Part shown: positions 33,143-41,722 of the stretch, piece by piece
Layout of the letters: each line of letters opens with the position of its first letter
Position numbering within the stretch: the first letter of the stretch is position 1
Origin: Lentzea albida
GTDB lineage: Bacteria > Actinomycetota > Actinomycetes > Mycobacteriales > Pseudonocardiaceae
NCBI RefSeq assembly: GCF_900111005.1
Contig: NZ_FOFV01000003.1
Location: 1 to 64,000 of the forward strand
Length of the DNA stretch: 64,000 bases
Direction of reading: 5' to 3'
Made by a program: the position numbers and the translations under genes
The notes under the pieces: generated by a model
What the model was told of the DNA's origin: nothing
What the model saw: only the letters and a program-made list of their open reading frames with translations
Databases searched by the model: none

Positions 33143-33675
33143 GGGCCGACGCGACCCGCAACATCCAGGCCGTGCTGCGCGCGGCAGCCCGTGTGTTCTC
33201 CACGGACCCCCTCGCACGGATCACCGACGTCGCCGCCGCGGCGGGCGTGGACAGGCGGACCGTCTACCGCCGGTTCGACTCGCGCGAGGACCTGCTGCTG
33301 GCGGTCTACCGCGCACGGCTCGACGAGCTGGAGGCGTTGATCGACGAGACGCTCGTCGACCGGCCGGTCCGCGAGGCGCTGCCGGCGTTCTGCGAGCGCG
33401 GCATCCGGCTGAGCCGCGACTGGCCCGTCGACGTCCGCGCGGCGACCGATCCGGCGATCCGGTCGCGGCGCGAGGAACTCGACGCGCGGATGGACGACTT
33501 CCTGCGCCGTGCCGAACGGGAGGGCGTGCTGGCTCCCGGGCTGCCCGCCGGGTGGTCGTTGCGGACGTTGCAGACGCAGCTGCACACGGTCGCGCAGGAG
33601 ATGCCCGCGCTGGAGCCCGCCGAGGCCGCCGCGCTGGTGGTCAGGACTTTCCTGAACGGTGTCGGCGCCGTGTGA
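33139..33675 (+). CDS. TetR-family transcriptional regulator
   Basis: A 178-residue protein. The N-terminal helix-turn-helix ITDVAAAAGVDRRTVYRRFD, followed by SREDLLLAVYRARLDEL, is typical TetR. The ligand-binding half is short and helical. It is coupled to the patatin gene (GTGA overlap) and lies 86 bp before the SDR gene, whose leader contains a perfect palindrome. It probably controls that gene, itself or both. Confidence 0.88.
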   Translation: MRADATRNIQAVLRAAARVFSTDPLARITDVAAAAGVDRRTVYRRFDSREDLLLAVYRARLDELEALIDETLVDRPVREALPAFCERGIRLSRDWPVDVRAATDPAIRSRREELDARMDDFLRRAEREGVLAPGLPAGWSLRTLQTQLHTVAQEMPALEPAEAAALVVRTFLNGVGAV

Positions 33676-33721
33676 CGAGCGCCATGCACGTCAGCGGGCA
33701 TTTTCCCGCCGCACCGGACGT

Positions 33722-33750
33722 CTTAAGTGTCACAAGTTGTGACACTTAAG
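33722..33750. promoter_or_regulatory. Perfect 29-bp palindrome, TetR-type operator before the SDR gene
   Basis: CTTAAGTGTCACAA (33722-33735), one central G, and TTGTGACACTTAAG (33737-33750) are perfectly symmetric over 14 bp per side. Its right edge runs into the AAGGAG ribosome-binding site (33748-33753) of the SDR gene. It can act as DNA operator and, in RNA, as a hairpin next to that site. The adjacent TetR gene is the natural candidate ligand. Confidence 0.75.
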
Positions 33751-33760
33751 GAGCTGGATC

Positions 33761-34603
33761 ATGTCGAAGACGTGGCTCGTCACCGGGGCGTCCCGAGGGT
33801 TCGGGCGCAGGATCGCCGAGGCGGCGGCCGAGGCGGGCGACCGGGTCGTCGCCAGCGCCAGGAACCCGCAGCAGCTCCAGGACCTGGTGCAGCGGTACCC
33901 GGACCGGGTGCGCGCGGTGGCGTTGGACGTCACAGATCCCGAGGCCGCCCGCCGTGCGGTCGAGGAGACCGTCGAGGCGTTCGGCTCGCTCGACGTGGTG
34001 GTGAACAACGCGGGCTACGCCAACAGCGCGCCCATCGAGGAGATGTCCGAGGCCGACTTCCGCGCCCAGGTGGAGGCGAACCTGTTCGGCGTCGTGAACG
34101 TGACCCGAGCGGCGCTGCCGGTGTTGCGCAAGCAGCGTTCCGGCACCTTCGTGCAGTTCTCGTCCGTCGGCGGGCGCGCGGGAGGCACACCGGGCATGGG
34201 CGCCTACCAGACGGCCAAGTTCGCGGTGGAGGGCTTCTCCGAGGTGCTGGCGAACGAGGTGGCGCCGTTCGGCGTGCGGGTCGTGATCGTCGAACCGGGA
34301 GCCTTCCGCACCGACTGGCAGGGGTCGTCGATGGTCCGGCACGAGGTCGGCGCGGACTACGAGGAGACCGTCGGCGCGATCAACCGGTTCCGCGACGAGA
34401 CGGACGGCAGGCAGCCGGGCGACCCGGTGCGCGCGGCGCGGGTGGTCCTCGACGTGGTGGGGTCCGACGAGCCGCCGCGCAGGCTGGTGCTGGGCGCCGC
34501 GGCGGTGGAGACGGTGCTGGCGGCGGAGGCCCGGCGGACGGCGGAGACGCAGAAGTGGGCCGCGGTGAGCGCGTCGGCGGACTTCCCCGCCGACGAGGGC
34601 TGA
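33761..34603 (+). CDS. Short-chain dehydrogenase/reductase
   Basis: A 280-residue classical SDR: TWLVTGASRGFGRRIAEAAA is the nucleotide-binding TGxxxGxG, VVNNAGYANS the NAG motif, and SSVGGRAG...YQTAKFAVEG supplies the catalytic Ser and YxxxK. Arg/Ser residues after the glycine motif (ARNPQ) suggest NADP. The substrate is unknown. Expression is probably TetR-controlled through the palindrome overlapping its ribosome-binding site. Confidence 0.9.
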   Translation: MSKTWLVTGASRGFGRRIAEAAAEAGDRVVASARNPQQLQDLVQRYPDRVRAVALDVTDPEAARRAVEETVEAFGSLDVVVNNAGYANSAPIEEMSEADFRAQVEANLFGVVNVTRAALPVLRKQRSGTFVQFSSVGGRAGGTPGMGAYQTAKFAVEGFSEVLANEVAPFGVRVVIVEPGAFRTDWQGSSMVRHEVGADYEETVGAINRFRDETDGRQPGDPVRAARVVLDVVGSDEPPRRLVLGAAAVETVLAAEARRTAETQKWAAVSASADFPADEG

Positions 34604-34631
34604 GAGCGGTCCCCGGAACGTCCGTTCACGG

Positions 34632-34666
34632 CACCGGTCCGGCCGCACGTCGCGACCGGACCGGTG
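34632..34666. terminator. Terminator between SDR and glycosyltransferase genes
   Basis: CACCGGTCCGG (34632-34642) pairs with CCGGACCGGTG (34656-34666) over 11 bp, with a 13-nt loop and a short T-run after it on the plus strand. It serves the convergent gene pair. Confidence 0.65.
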
Positions 34667-34704
34667 TTTCCCCCGCGGCTCCCCCGAACCGTCGAACTCC
34701 CCCG

Positions 34705-36690
34705 TCAGGCCGCCAGCGCGATGACCGGCACCGGCTTGCCCATGGCGCGCGAGTACAGCGCCTCGAACCGCTCCAGCGTCGTCCCCAGCGCGTGGTGCGA
34801 GATGATCTCGCTGCTGGCCGCGCCCATCCGGGTCCGCATCGGCTCGTCGTGCACCAGCGTGTGCAGGCGCTGCGCCAGCTGGTTCACGTCACCCGGCTCG
34901 AACAGCCAGCCGTTGCGGCCGGGCTTGACCAGGTGCGGCAGCGCCATGGCGTTGGCGGCGATCACCGGCTTGCCCGCGGCCATGGCCTCCATGGTGGCGA
35001 GGCTCTGCAGTTCGGCGACGCCGGGCATGACGAACAGGTCGCAGCGGGCGTAGGCGTCGAGCAGGTCGTCCTCGGACACGAAGCCGTGGAAGCGCACGCG
35101 GTCGGTGATGTCGAGGTCGCGGGCCAGCAGCTCCCACTCCGCCTTGCAGGTGCCGTCACCGACGATCTCGCCGAACGCGCCGGGCACCCGGGCGAGGGCG
35201 CGCAGGAACTCGTCGACCCGCTTCTCCTCGTCGAGACGGCCGACGAACAACGCCGTCGGGCGGTCGTTGTGCGTCACGGTGCGCTGGTAGCGGGAGATGT
35301 CGATGCCGCACGAGACCGGGACGGCGGTCTGCGGGAAACCGCTGTCGTGCAACAGCTGCACCGCGCGCGGGGTCGGGGCGGTCACCACGTCGGCGCGGCC
35401 GAAGACGCGGGCGAGGTCGCGGTAGGCCCACTTGCGGGCGAGGCCCTGCAGGAACGACGGGACGTGCGCGTGGCTGAAGAGGTTCTCCGGCATGAAGTGG
35501 TTCGTGGCGAGCGTGGGGATGCCCTCGGCCACCGCCGTGTTCAGGACGAACCGGCCCACGACGAAGTGCGCCTGCACGTGCACGACGTCCGGCTTCAGGG
35601 CCTTGACCAGCTCCGCGGCCTCCTTGGAGGCCTGCCACGGCAGGCAGAAGCGGAAGTCCGGGTAGAACGGCAGCCGGTGCGACCGGAGCCGGTGGACTGT
35701 CACCCCTGGGATCTCCGTGGCGCGGGGCGAGTCCGGGGCGATGACGTGGACGTCGTGGCCCCGCGAGGCGAGACCGACCGCCAGGCGCTGCGCGAAGCGC
35801 GCGGCACCGTTGACGTCCGGCGGGAACGTGTCGGCGGCGATGACGACGCGAAGGGCGCTGGAGGTGTTCACGGGAAGCTCCGTTCGAATGTGTTCACGAG
35901 GTTGGCGAGCGAGTGCGAACACGCCGCACACCGCGGCGAGGGCGCAGGCGAACAGCAGGACACCGGTCACGAGGGACAGGTGGGCCGCTTCGCCGAGCAG
36001 GAAGATGCCGAGGCCCACGGCGACCAGCGGGTCCACCACGGTCAGGCAGGCGACGGCGAGATGAGGAGGGCCACCCGCGTAGGCGTGCTGGACGAGCCAG
36101 CCGCCGACTGCGAGCGAGAGGGCGATGCCGAGCACGGACGCGAGGTGCGAGAGCCCGAAACCGCCTTGCTGCACGGACTGGGAGACGGCGCGCATCAGCA
36201 CGGACACGTAGCCGTATGCGACGCCACCGGCTGATGCGAACGCCACAGCGCGGATGCGTGCATTGGACGTAAGGGCCGCGATCACGCCCGGCACCGCGAT
36301 CAGGCCGAGAGTGACGAGTCCGGCCGTGAGTTCGACGTCCGGCACGACCTTCGTGGCGGTCGTACTGCCCGAGGCGAAGAACACGAACGCACCGACGCCC
36401 ACGGTCGTGAGCAGGATCGCCGGCAACTCGCGGAAGCGGCGGTCCATCAACGCGGTCATGCCGATCGCGAGCACGCCGATCGGCTGCACGACGGTCAGCG
36501 GCGCCATGCCGAGAGCGGCCGCGTGCACCCCGGCGCCGGCGACCAGCAGCGCGAGGCCGCCCAGCCAGCGGGGTTGCCGCAGGACGCTGGCCCGCGCGCC
36601 GTTCGAGGCGATCGCGTCGTGCTGCAGGCGGGCCGCGAGGGCGAAGCACACGGCTCCGAGCACGGCGAGCGTGATGGCGAGCAGTGTCAT
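34705..36690 (-). CDS. Fused DMT-type transporter and GT4 glycosyltransferase
   Basis: A single 661-codon frame. Residues 1-270 form about nine or ten hydrophobic helices of an EamA/DMT-like transporter (MTLLAITLAVLGAVCFALAA at the start). From about residue 274 the frame is a complete GT-B glycosyltransferase: PPDVNGAARFAQRLAVGLAS, ALFVGRLDEEKRVDEFLRAL, and VMPGVAELQSLATMEAMAAG. The donor-site acidic residue is in AELQS, and the family resembles mannosyltransferases such as PimB. A GTG at 35871, with GGAG-type spacing, could start the glycosyltransferase alone. No stop separates the two parts, so either a true fusion or dual initiation is possible. Confidence 0.78.
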   Translation of the reverse strand: MTLLAITLAVLGAVCFALAARLQHDAIASNGARASVLRQPRWLGGLALLVAGAGVHAAALGMAPLTVVQPIGVLAIGMTALMDRRFRELPAILLTTVGVGAFVFFASGSTTATKVVPDVELTAGLVTLGLIAVPGVIAALTSNARIRAVAFASAGGVAYGYVSVLMRAVSQSVQQGGFGLSHLASVLGIALSLAVGGWLVQHAYAGGPPHLAVACLTVVDPLVAVGLGIFLLGEAAHLSLVTGVLLFACALAAVCGVFALARQPREHIRTELPVNTSSALRVVIAADTFPPDVNGAARFAQRLAVGLASRGHDVHVIAPDSPRATEIPGVTVHRLRSHRLPFYPDFRFCLPWQASKEAAELVKALKPDVVHVQAHFVVGRFVLNTAVAEGIPTLATNHFMPENLFSHAHVPSFLQGLARKWAYRDLARVFGRADVVTAPTPRAVQLLHDSGFPQTAVPVSCGIDISRYQRTVTHNDRPTALFVGRLDEEKRVDEFLRALARVPGAFGEIVGDGTCKAEWELLARDLDITDRVRFHGFVSEDDLLDAYARCDLFVMPGVAELQSLATMEAMAAGKPVIAANAMALPHLVKPGRNGWLFEPGDVNQLAQRLHTLVHDEPMRTRMGAASSEIISHHALGTTLERFEALYSRAMGKPVPVIALAA

Positions 36691-37262
36691 GACGTGCGCC
36701 TCACCTGTAGTGCCGCGATGGCGAAAAGGAGTACGTAAAGAGATGCGAACAAAACGCGTTCCGTAAGTCCGCGCGCCTCGAAACCGCCGAAGGAAACGTG
36801 GCTGACGAGAAACGCGGCGGACGAGATCGTCGCCGTTGTTGCGATACCGAGCAGGGCCGGAAATTGACGGGCGATGAGCACGCCCGCGGCGGGCAGCGCC
36901 ACGAACATCACCGCGCCGGCGTACCGGTGGATGTAGCCCGACATCGTGGTCGGCGCTCCCGTCGGGTCGGTCGGGAAGATCGTGGCCACGGTCAGCCCGG
37001 CCGACCAGATTCCGATCAGCCACTGCGCTGACCTGCCTACACCCCGCAGGTTGACGGCGAGCAACGCCGAGACGGCCGCGAGGCTAAGAGACGTCGCCGC
37101 CAGCCAGCCCGTGCCGTTGTCGACGAACACGTAGTCGCTGATGACGTCCGAGACCGGGCTCAGCTGACCTGCCGACACGACATGCAGGTAAAGAATCGGG
37201 ACCAGTGAGAACACCAGTCCCCCGACCACCAGACCTCGTCTTTTCGCCCCCGCTTCGACCAC
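36687..37262 (-). CDS. DUF998-family membrane protein
   Basis: A 191-residue protein with six hydrophobic helices (VVGGLVFSLVPILYLHVVSA, AATSLSLAAVSALLAVNLRG, YAGAVMFVALPAAGVLIARQ among them) and the DUF998 pattern SPVSDVISDYVFVDNGTGWL..IFPTDP. The function is not known. It overlaps the fused transporter gene by ATGA and is probably the first gene of that unit. Confidence 0.78.
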   Translation of the reverse strand: MVEAGAKRRGLVVGGLVFSLVPILYLHVVSAGQLSPVSDVISDYVFVDNGTGWLAATSLSLAAVSALLAVNLRGVGRSAQWLIGIWSAGLTVATIFPTDPTGAPTTMSGYIHRYAGAVMFVALPAAGVLIARQFPALLGIATTATISSAAFLVSHVSFGGFEARGLTERVLFASLYVLLFAIAALQVRRTS

Positions 37263-37425
37263 GGGAAAAGTCTCTTGTGAACGAGGTGATCAACCAATGG
37301 GGAACTCCCCCGAGGGGACCCTGAGGTGTCCCTGAGTCACCGGGGTAGGGCCAGCCCCACCTTTTTCAGCTCCACTTCAGGAATGGGCCGAATGACCCAA
37401 CTGCGTGCGGACCGCCCCGACCGCC

Positions 37426-37431
37426 TAGGCT
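37426..37431 (+). promoter_or_regulatory. -10 box for probably leaderless ABC transporter operon
   Basis: TAGGCT (TANNNT) ends 8 bp before GTG at 37440, without an intervening ribosome-binding site, indicating a leaderless transcript. Confidence 0.45.
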
Positions 37432-37439
37432 TCGTGCCT

Positions 37440-38369
37440 GTGAGCCCGAATCCCCAGCCTGCGGTGGAAGTGTCGGGGCTGGTCAAGAGGTACGGCTCGA
37501 AGACCGCCGTCGACGGCCTCGACCTCGTCCAGCAGCCCGGCACCGTGCTAGCCCTGCTCGGGCCCAACGGCGCGGGCAAGACGACGACGGTCGAGATCTG
37601 CGAGGGCTTCCGGCAGGCCGACGACGGCTCGGTGCGCGTGCTCGGCATGGCGCCCGGCTGTGAGGCGCTGCGCCCCCGCATCGGCGTGATGCCGCAGGGC
37701 GGTGGCGGTTATCCCGGCATCCGCGCCGAGGAGATGCTGAACCTCGTGGCGGCGTGCGCCGCCAACCCGCTCGATCCGAAGTGGCTGATCGAGGTCCTCG
37801 GGCTCGGCGGTGCCGCGCGCACCCCGTACAAGAGGCTCTCCGGCGGCCAGCAGCAACGGCTTTCGCTCGCGTGCGCGTTGATCGGCCGGCCCGAGCTCGT
37901 GTTCCTGGACGAACCGACCGCGGGCATGGACCCGCAGGCGCGCCGCCTGGTGTGGGACCTCGTCGCCGCGTTGAAGGACGACGGCGTGGCCGTGCTGCTG
38001 ACGACGCACCTCATGGACGAGGCCGAGGCGCTGGCCGACGACGTCGTGATCATCGACGAGGGCCGCGTGGTCGCGCAGGGCTCGCCCGCCGAACTGACCG
38101 CGCACCGGGCGGACGACCAGCAGCTGCGGTTCCGCGCCCGGCCGGGTCTCGACCTGTCGTTGCTGTCCGCCGCACTGCCCGAGGGGCTGAAGGTGCGCGA
38201 GGCGACGAAGGGCGCGTACGTCGTGGAGGGGCTGATCGACCCGCAGGTCGTGTCGACCGTCACGTCGTGGTGCGCGCAGCAGGGCGTGCTGGCCGAGGAG
38301 CTGACGGTGGCCAAGCGCAGCCTCGAAGACGTTTTCCTGGAGCTGACCGGCAGGGAGCTGCGCTCGTGA
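37440..38369 (+). CDS. ABC transporter ATP-binding protein
   Basis: A 309-residue exporter ATPase of the DrrA/CcmA type. Walker A is GPNGAGKTT, signature LSGGQQQR, Walker B LVFLDEPTAGMD and switch LLTTHLMDEAE. The C-terminal extension is that usual for drug or lipid exporters paired with an ABC-2 permease. In mycobacteria the equivalent pair sits between mptB and ctaA, as here apart from the inserted genes. ATG at 37392 is an alternative start. Confidence 0.9.
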   Translation: MSPNPQPAVEVSGLVKRYGSKTAVDGLDLVQQPGTVLALLGPNGAGKTTTVEICEGFRQADDGSVRVLGMAPGCEALRPRIGVMPQGGGGYPGIRAEEMLNLVAACAANPLDPKWLIEVLGLGGAARTPYKRLSGGQQQRLSLACALIGRPELVFLDEPTAGMDPQARRLVWDLVAALKDDGVAVLLTTHLMDEAEALADDVVIIDEGRVVAQGSPAELTAHRADDQQLRFRARPGLDLSLLSAALPEGLKVREATKGAYVVEGLIDPQVVSTVTSWCAQQGVLAEELTVAKRSLEDVFLELTGRELRS

Positions 38370-39124
38370 CCACCTTCGCTCCCGGCACGTTCAAGCCCGC
38401 GCCCGGCCGCGGTTCGCTACCGCGCATGCTCTTCGTGCACGCGCGCACCGAGGCGATGCTGACGTTGCGCAACGGCGAGCAGATCCTGCTCACCGTGATC
38501 ATCCCGCTGGCGTTGCTGGTGGCCCTGTCGGTCATGTCGGTGATCCCGATGCCCGAGCCCCGCGTGGGGTCGGCGACGGCGCGGATCTTCGCGCTGGCGA
38601 TCATCTCGTCGGCGTTCACCGGGCAGGCCATCGCGCTGGGCTTCGACCGGCGTTACGGCGTGCTGAAGCGGCTCTCCGCCTCGGCGCTGCCCCGCTGGCT
38701 GCTCGTGGCCGGACGGGTGTGCGGCGCGCTGGTCGTGGTCGCTTTGCAGATCTTGTTGCTCGCCGTCACGGCGTTGGTCCTGGGCTGGCGCTTCCCTCTT
38801 TCAGGGCTGCCGTGGGTCGTGCTGCTGATCGTCCTGGGCACGCTGACGTTCGGTGCTCTGGGCGTGCTGCTGGGCGGGGCGCTGCGGGCCGAGATCGTGC
38901 TGGCGCTGGCGAACATCATCTGGTTCGTGCTGCTGATGGTCGGCGGGGTGGCTTTGTCGGTGCCCGTCGGGTTCGTGCACCTGTTGCCGTCGGCTGCTTT
39001 GGCCCAGGCGCTCGAAACGTCTGTGGTGCACGGCACGGCACCCGGTGTGGGCCCCGTCGCAGTGCTCGTGGCCTGGGGTGTTGTGGCGGGCGCCTTGGCG
39101 ACCCGGACGACGAAGCTGACATAA
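38366..39124 (+). CDS. ABC-2 type transporter permease
   Basis: A 252-residue membrane protein with about six hydrophobic helices (LLTVIIPLALLVALSVMSVI; IIWFVLLMVGGVALSVPVGF) in the ABC-2 arrangement. It is coupled to the ATPase gene by GTGA overlap and should form the exporter with it. The substrate is unknown. Confidence 0.88.
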   Translation: MTTFAPGTFKPAPGRGSLPRMLFVHARTEAMLTLRNGEQILLTVIIPLALLVALSVMSVIPMPEPRVGSATARIFALAIISSAFTGQAIALGFDRRYGVLKRLSASALPRWLLVAGRVCGALVVVALQILLLAVTALVLGWRFPLSGLPWVVLLIVLGTLTFGALGVLLGGALRAEIVLALANIIWFVLLMVGGVALSVPVGFVHLLPSAALAQALETSVVHGTAPGVGPVAVLVAWGVVAGALATRTTKLT

Positions 39125-39131
39125 CGGCGCC

Positions 39132-39137
39132 TACCAT
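39132..39137 (+). promoter_or_regulatory. -10 box for probably leaderless ctaA
   Basis: TACCAT (TANNNT) ends 6 bp before GTG at 39144. The spacing is the same as for mptB. Confidence 0.45.
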
Positions 39138-39143
39138 CAAGGC

Positions 39144-40061
39144 GTGTCGAAGCTGACCGCCTTCCTCGTGTCCTGGCAGCGTGCGTTCGCGATTGCCGTC
39201 GTCATCGCGCAGGCCGGAATCGCGGTCACCGGGTCGATCGTCCGCGTGACCGGCTCCGGTCTCGGCTGCCCGACGTGGCCGCAGTGCTTCGAGGGCAGCG
39301 TCACCCCCGTCGAACACCCCGAGGTCGCGACCCTGCACCAGTGGGTCGAGTTCGGCAACCGCACGCTGACCGGTGTCGTCGGCATCATCGCGGCCCTGTG
39401 CGTGCTGGCGGCGTGGTTCCACCTGCCGCGGCGCCGCCGGGTGCTGGTGCTCTCGCTCGTGCAGCTCGTCGGCGTGGCCGTGCAGGCGGTCGTCGGCGGC
39501 ATCACGGTGCTGACGGGCCTCGCCTGGTACACCGTGTCGATCCACTTCCTGATCTCGATGGGTCTCGTGTGGATGGCCGTGCTGCTGGTGAGCTCGCTGT
39601 CCGAGGGCGACGGTCCCGCCCGGCTCAAGGTGCCCGCGCCGTTGATGAAGCTCCAGGTCGTCATGGCCGTCGTGCTGGGCGCCCTGCTGCTCGCGGGCAC
39701 GTGGGTGACGGCCGCCGGGCCGCACGCCGGTGACGCGTCGACGCCGCGCCTGGACGTCGAGGTCGCCACGCTCGCGCAGATCCACGCGGACCTGCTGTTC
39801 CTGTTCCTCGGCCTGCTGATCGCGATCGGGTTCTTCACCCGCACCCGCACTTACTGGACGCTGGTCGGTGTCGTGCTCGCCCAGGGCGCGCTCGGCATGG
39901 TCCAGTACTGGACCGGTGTGCCCGAGGTCCTCGTCTCGATCCACGTGCTCGGCGCCGGGGCCGTCGTCGTTGCCACGGCGGCACTGTGGACGTCCTCGCG
40001 CGAACGCACGCACGTCGTCGAGGTGCCTTCCGACGACGATCAGGCGCTCAGCAAGGCCTGA
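39144..40061 (+). CDS. ctaA: Heme A synthase CtaA (COX15 family)
   Basis: A 305-residue protein with eight predicted helices. It converts heme O to heme A for cytochrome aa3 oxidase. VRVTGSGLGCPTWPQCFEGS carries the cysteine pair of the first periplasmic loop, and conserved histidines lie in ATLHQWVEFGNR, YTVSIHFLIS, AQIHADLL and SIHVLGAG. Its partner ctaB is at 61122-62045. The last 22 bp overlap the convergent ankyrin gene. Confidence 0.93.
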   Translation: MSKLTAFLVSWQRAFAIAVVIAQAGIAVTGSIVRVTGSGLGCPTWPQCFEGSVTPVEHPEVATLHQWVEFGNRTLTGVVGIIAALCVLAAWFHLPRRRRVLVLSLVQLVGVAVQAVVGGITVLTGLAWYTVSIHFLISMGLVWMAVLLVSSLSEGDGPARLKVPAPLMKLQVVMAVVLGALLLAGTWVTAAGPHAGDASTPRLDVEVATLAQIHADLLFLFLGLLIAIGFFTRTRTYWTLVGVVLAQGALGMVQYWTGVPEVLVSIHVLGAGAVVVATAALWTSSRERTHVVEVPSDDDQALSKA

Positions 40062-41143
40062 GCCTCGCCCTGGTCGTTGTGGCCAGCCCAGTTCGCGGGC
40101 GTGGCCTCGAAGTTCACGTCGGTGATGGTCCGGTCGGCGCCCGCGTCCAGCAGGACGCGGATGACCGGCAGGTGGCCGCGTTCGGCCGCGAGGTGCAGCG
40201 CCGTCACGCCCTCGCCGTGCATCGGGCCGCCGAACGTCGTGCGCTGGTTGGGGTTCGCGCCCAGGTCGAGCAACGTGCGGGTGGCCTTCTCGAGCCCGCA
40301 CCAGGCGGCCCACGCGAGCGCCGTGCCGCGGTAGACGTCGGCGTCGATCCTGGCGCCGCGCTTGAGCAGGTCGCCGAACACCTCGGTGCGGTCGTTGCGG
40401 GCGGCCCACGACAGCGCCTCGTCGAGCACCTCCTGCGGGTCGTTCGTCGGCCACCAGCGCGGGAAACCGCTGTGCGGGCGGTAGTAGCCGCGCTTGGCCT
40501 CCGGTTCGGCGGCGAGGTCCAGATCCCCCAAGCCGGCCGCGGTACGCAGGTTCGACGGCTGGACCCCGTGCCGCGCCAGGAGTTCCGCGGTCTTCGCGTT
40601 GCCCCAGAACAACGCCACGGTGAGCGGCGTGCCACCCTCGCCGCGGGCCTCCAGGTCGGTGCGCGCACCTTTGGCCAGCAGCAGCTCGGCCAGGTGGGGC
40701 TGGTCCGCGTACGCGGCCTGGTGCAGCGCCGTCCAGCCGTGCACGTTCTGGTGGTCGACTTCCGCCCCCGCGCTGAGCAACACCTCGACGAGCCGCTCGT
40801 CGCACTTGGCCGCCGACAGCCCCAGCAGGTCGTTGCCGTTGGTGCCACTGGCCTTCACGAGCCACGGGTCGCGCGTGACGATCGCCTTGAGCTCACCGGG
40901 GTTCTGCATCTCGATGGCCTGGTAGGCACGGGCGAACGGCCGCGGCTTGCGGATGTTCGCCCTCAGCGCCCGCCAGTCCTCACAGCCGTGGGCCTGCGCG
41001 AGCACGATGTGCGCGCCCTCGTCCGTCAGCGGGACGTCGTCGAAGACCTCCAACGCACCCGGCACACCGTCCCACGCGGAGGCGAGCAGCCCGCGGGCTC
41101 GCTCCTCGTAGTACTCGATGTCATCGCGAAACGGGTGCCACAT
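40040..41143 (-). CDS. Ankyrin-repeat protein
   Basis: A 367-residue soluble protein with about six ankyrin-like repeats. GWTALHQAAYADQPHLAELL, GTPLTVALFWGNAKTAELLA and GVTALHLAAERGHLPVIRVL are the clearest. It mediates protein contacts in general; no enzymatic domain is seen. It starts at ATG 41143, 10 bp after the MarR-type gene, and may be cotranscribed with it. Confidence 0.85.
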   Translation of the reverse strand: MWHPFRDDIEYYEERARGLLASAWDGVPGALEVFDDVPLTDEGAHIVLAQAHGCEDWRALRANIRKPRPFARAYQAIEMQNPGELKAIVTRDPWLVKASGTNGNDLLGLSAAKCDERLVEVLLSAGAEVDHQNVHGWTALHQAAYADQPHLAELLLAKGARTDLEARGEGGTPLTVALFWGNAKTAELLARHGVQPSNLRTAAGLGDLDLAAEPEAKRGYYRPHSGFPRWWPTNDPQEVLDEALSWAARNDRTEVFGDLLKRGARIDADVYRGTALAWAAWCGLEKATRTLLDLGANPNQRTTFGGPMHGEGVTALHLAAERGHLPVIRVLLDAGADRTITDVNFEATPANWAGHNDQGEAQALLSA

Positions 41144-41152
41144 GGCACCACG

Positions 41153-41617
41153 CTACTTCGGTGAAGCGGGCCTGCGCTCCCACAAAGCGGGCAGTTCCTC
41201 CGAGAGCCAACCGTAGAGCCGGTCGACGGTCTTGAGACGCTGCGCGCGCTCCGGGTCGCCGCTGAGCAACCGCATGCCGTCGTCGGTGAGGACCTGCACG
41301 CTGGCGATCGCGGTGAGCTTGCGCTGGATGAACTCCGTCCAGGCCTTCTCGTTGATCCGGTACTCGGCCGCCTGCCGTCCGCGTCGCGTCCGCTTGGTCA
41401 CCAGGCCGACGTTGACCAGGTACTTGAGGTTCGTGCTGATCGACCCGCTGCTCGCCTCGAGCTCCTGGGAGAGCTCGGCGGCGGTGCGCTCGACCGGTTG
41501 GCACACCAGCAGGTAGCCGAGGATGCGGCCACCGATCAGCGGGATGCCCTCCTCGGCGAAGTGGGCCGCGAACCGCTCGATCCAGGCGGACAGCCTGGTC
41601 TCCCGCCCGACGCTCAT
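41153..41617 (-). CDS. GbsR/MarR-family transcriptional regulator
   Basis: A 154-residue winged-helix protein: RTAAELSQELEASSGSISTN then LKYLVNVGLVTKRTRRGRQA resembles the GbsR subgroup. Helical flanks could form the dimer. ATG at 41617 is preferred over an upstream frame opening because GAAAGGGAT precedes it. The target is unknown; the nearest candidate is the ankyrin gene 10 bp downstream. Confidence 0.82.
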   Translation of the reverse strand: MSVGRETRLSAWIERFAAHFAEEGIPLIGGRILGYLLVCQPVERTAAELSQELEASSGSISTNLKYLVNVGLVTKRTRRGRQAAEYRINEKAWTEFIQRKLTAIASVQVLTDDGMRLLSGDPERAQRLKTVDRLYGWLSEELPALWERRPASPK

Positions 41618-41685
41618 CAGGATCCCTTTCGGTCGACACTGAAGCCATCGTAGCGATCTTGTCAACGGTTCGGGGCATGTCGAAG

Positions 41686-41707
41686 GCCGGGAGGTCTCCC
41701 TCCCGGC
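41686..41707 (-). terminator. Terminator after the Uma2 gene
   Basis: GCCGGGAG (41686-41693) pairs with CTCCCGGC (41700-41707), an 8-bp stem with a 6-nt loop directly after the Uma2-family stop codon on the minus strand. Confidence 0.55.
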
Positions 41708-41722
41708 ATCACTCTGGTGGGT

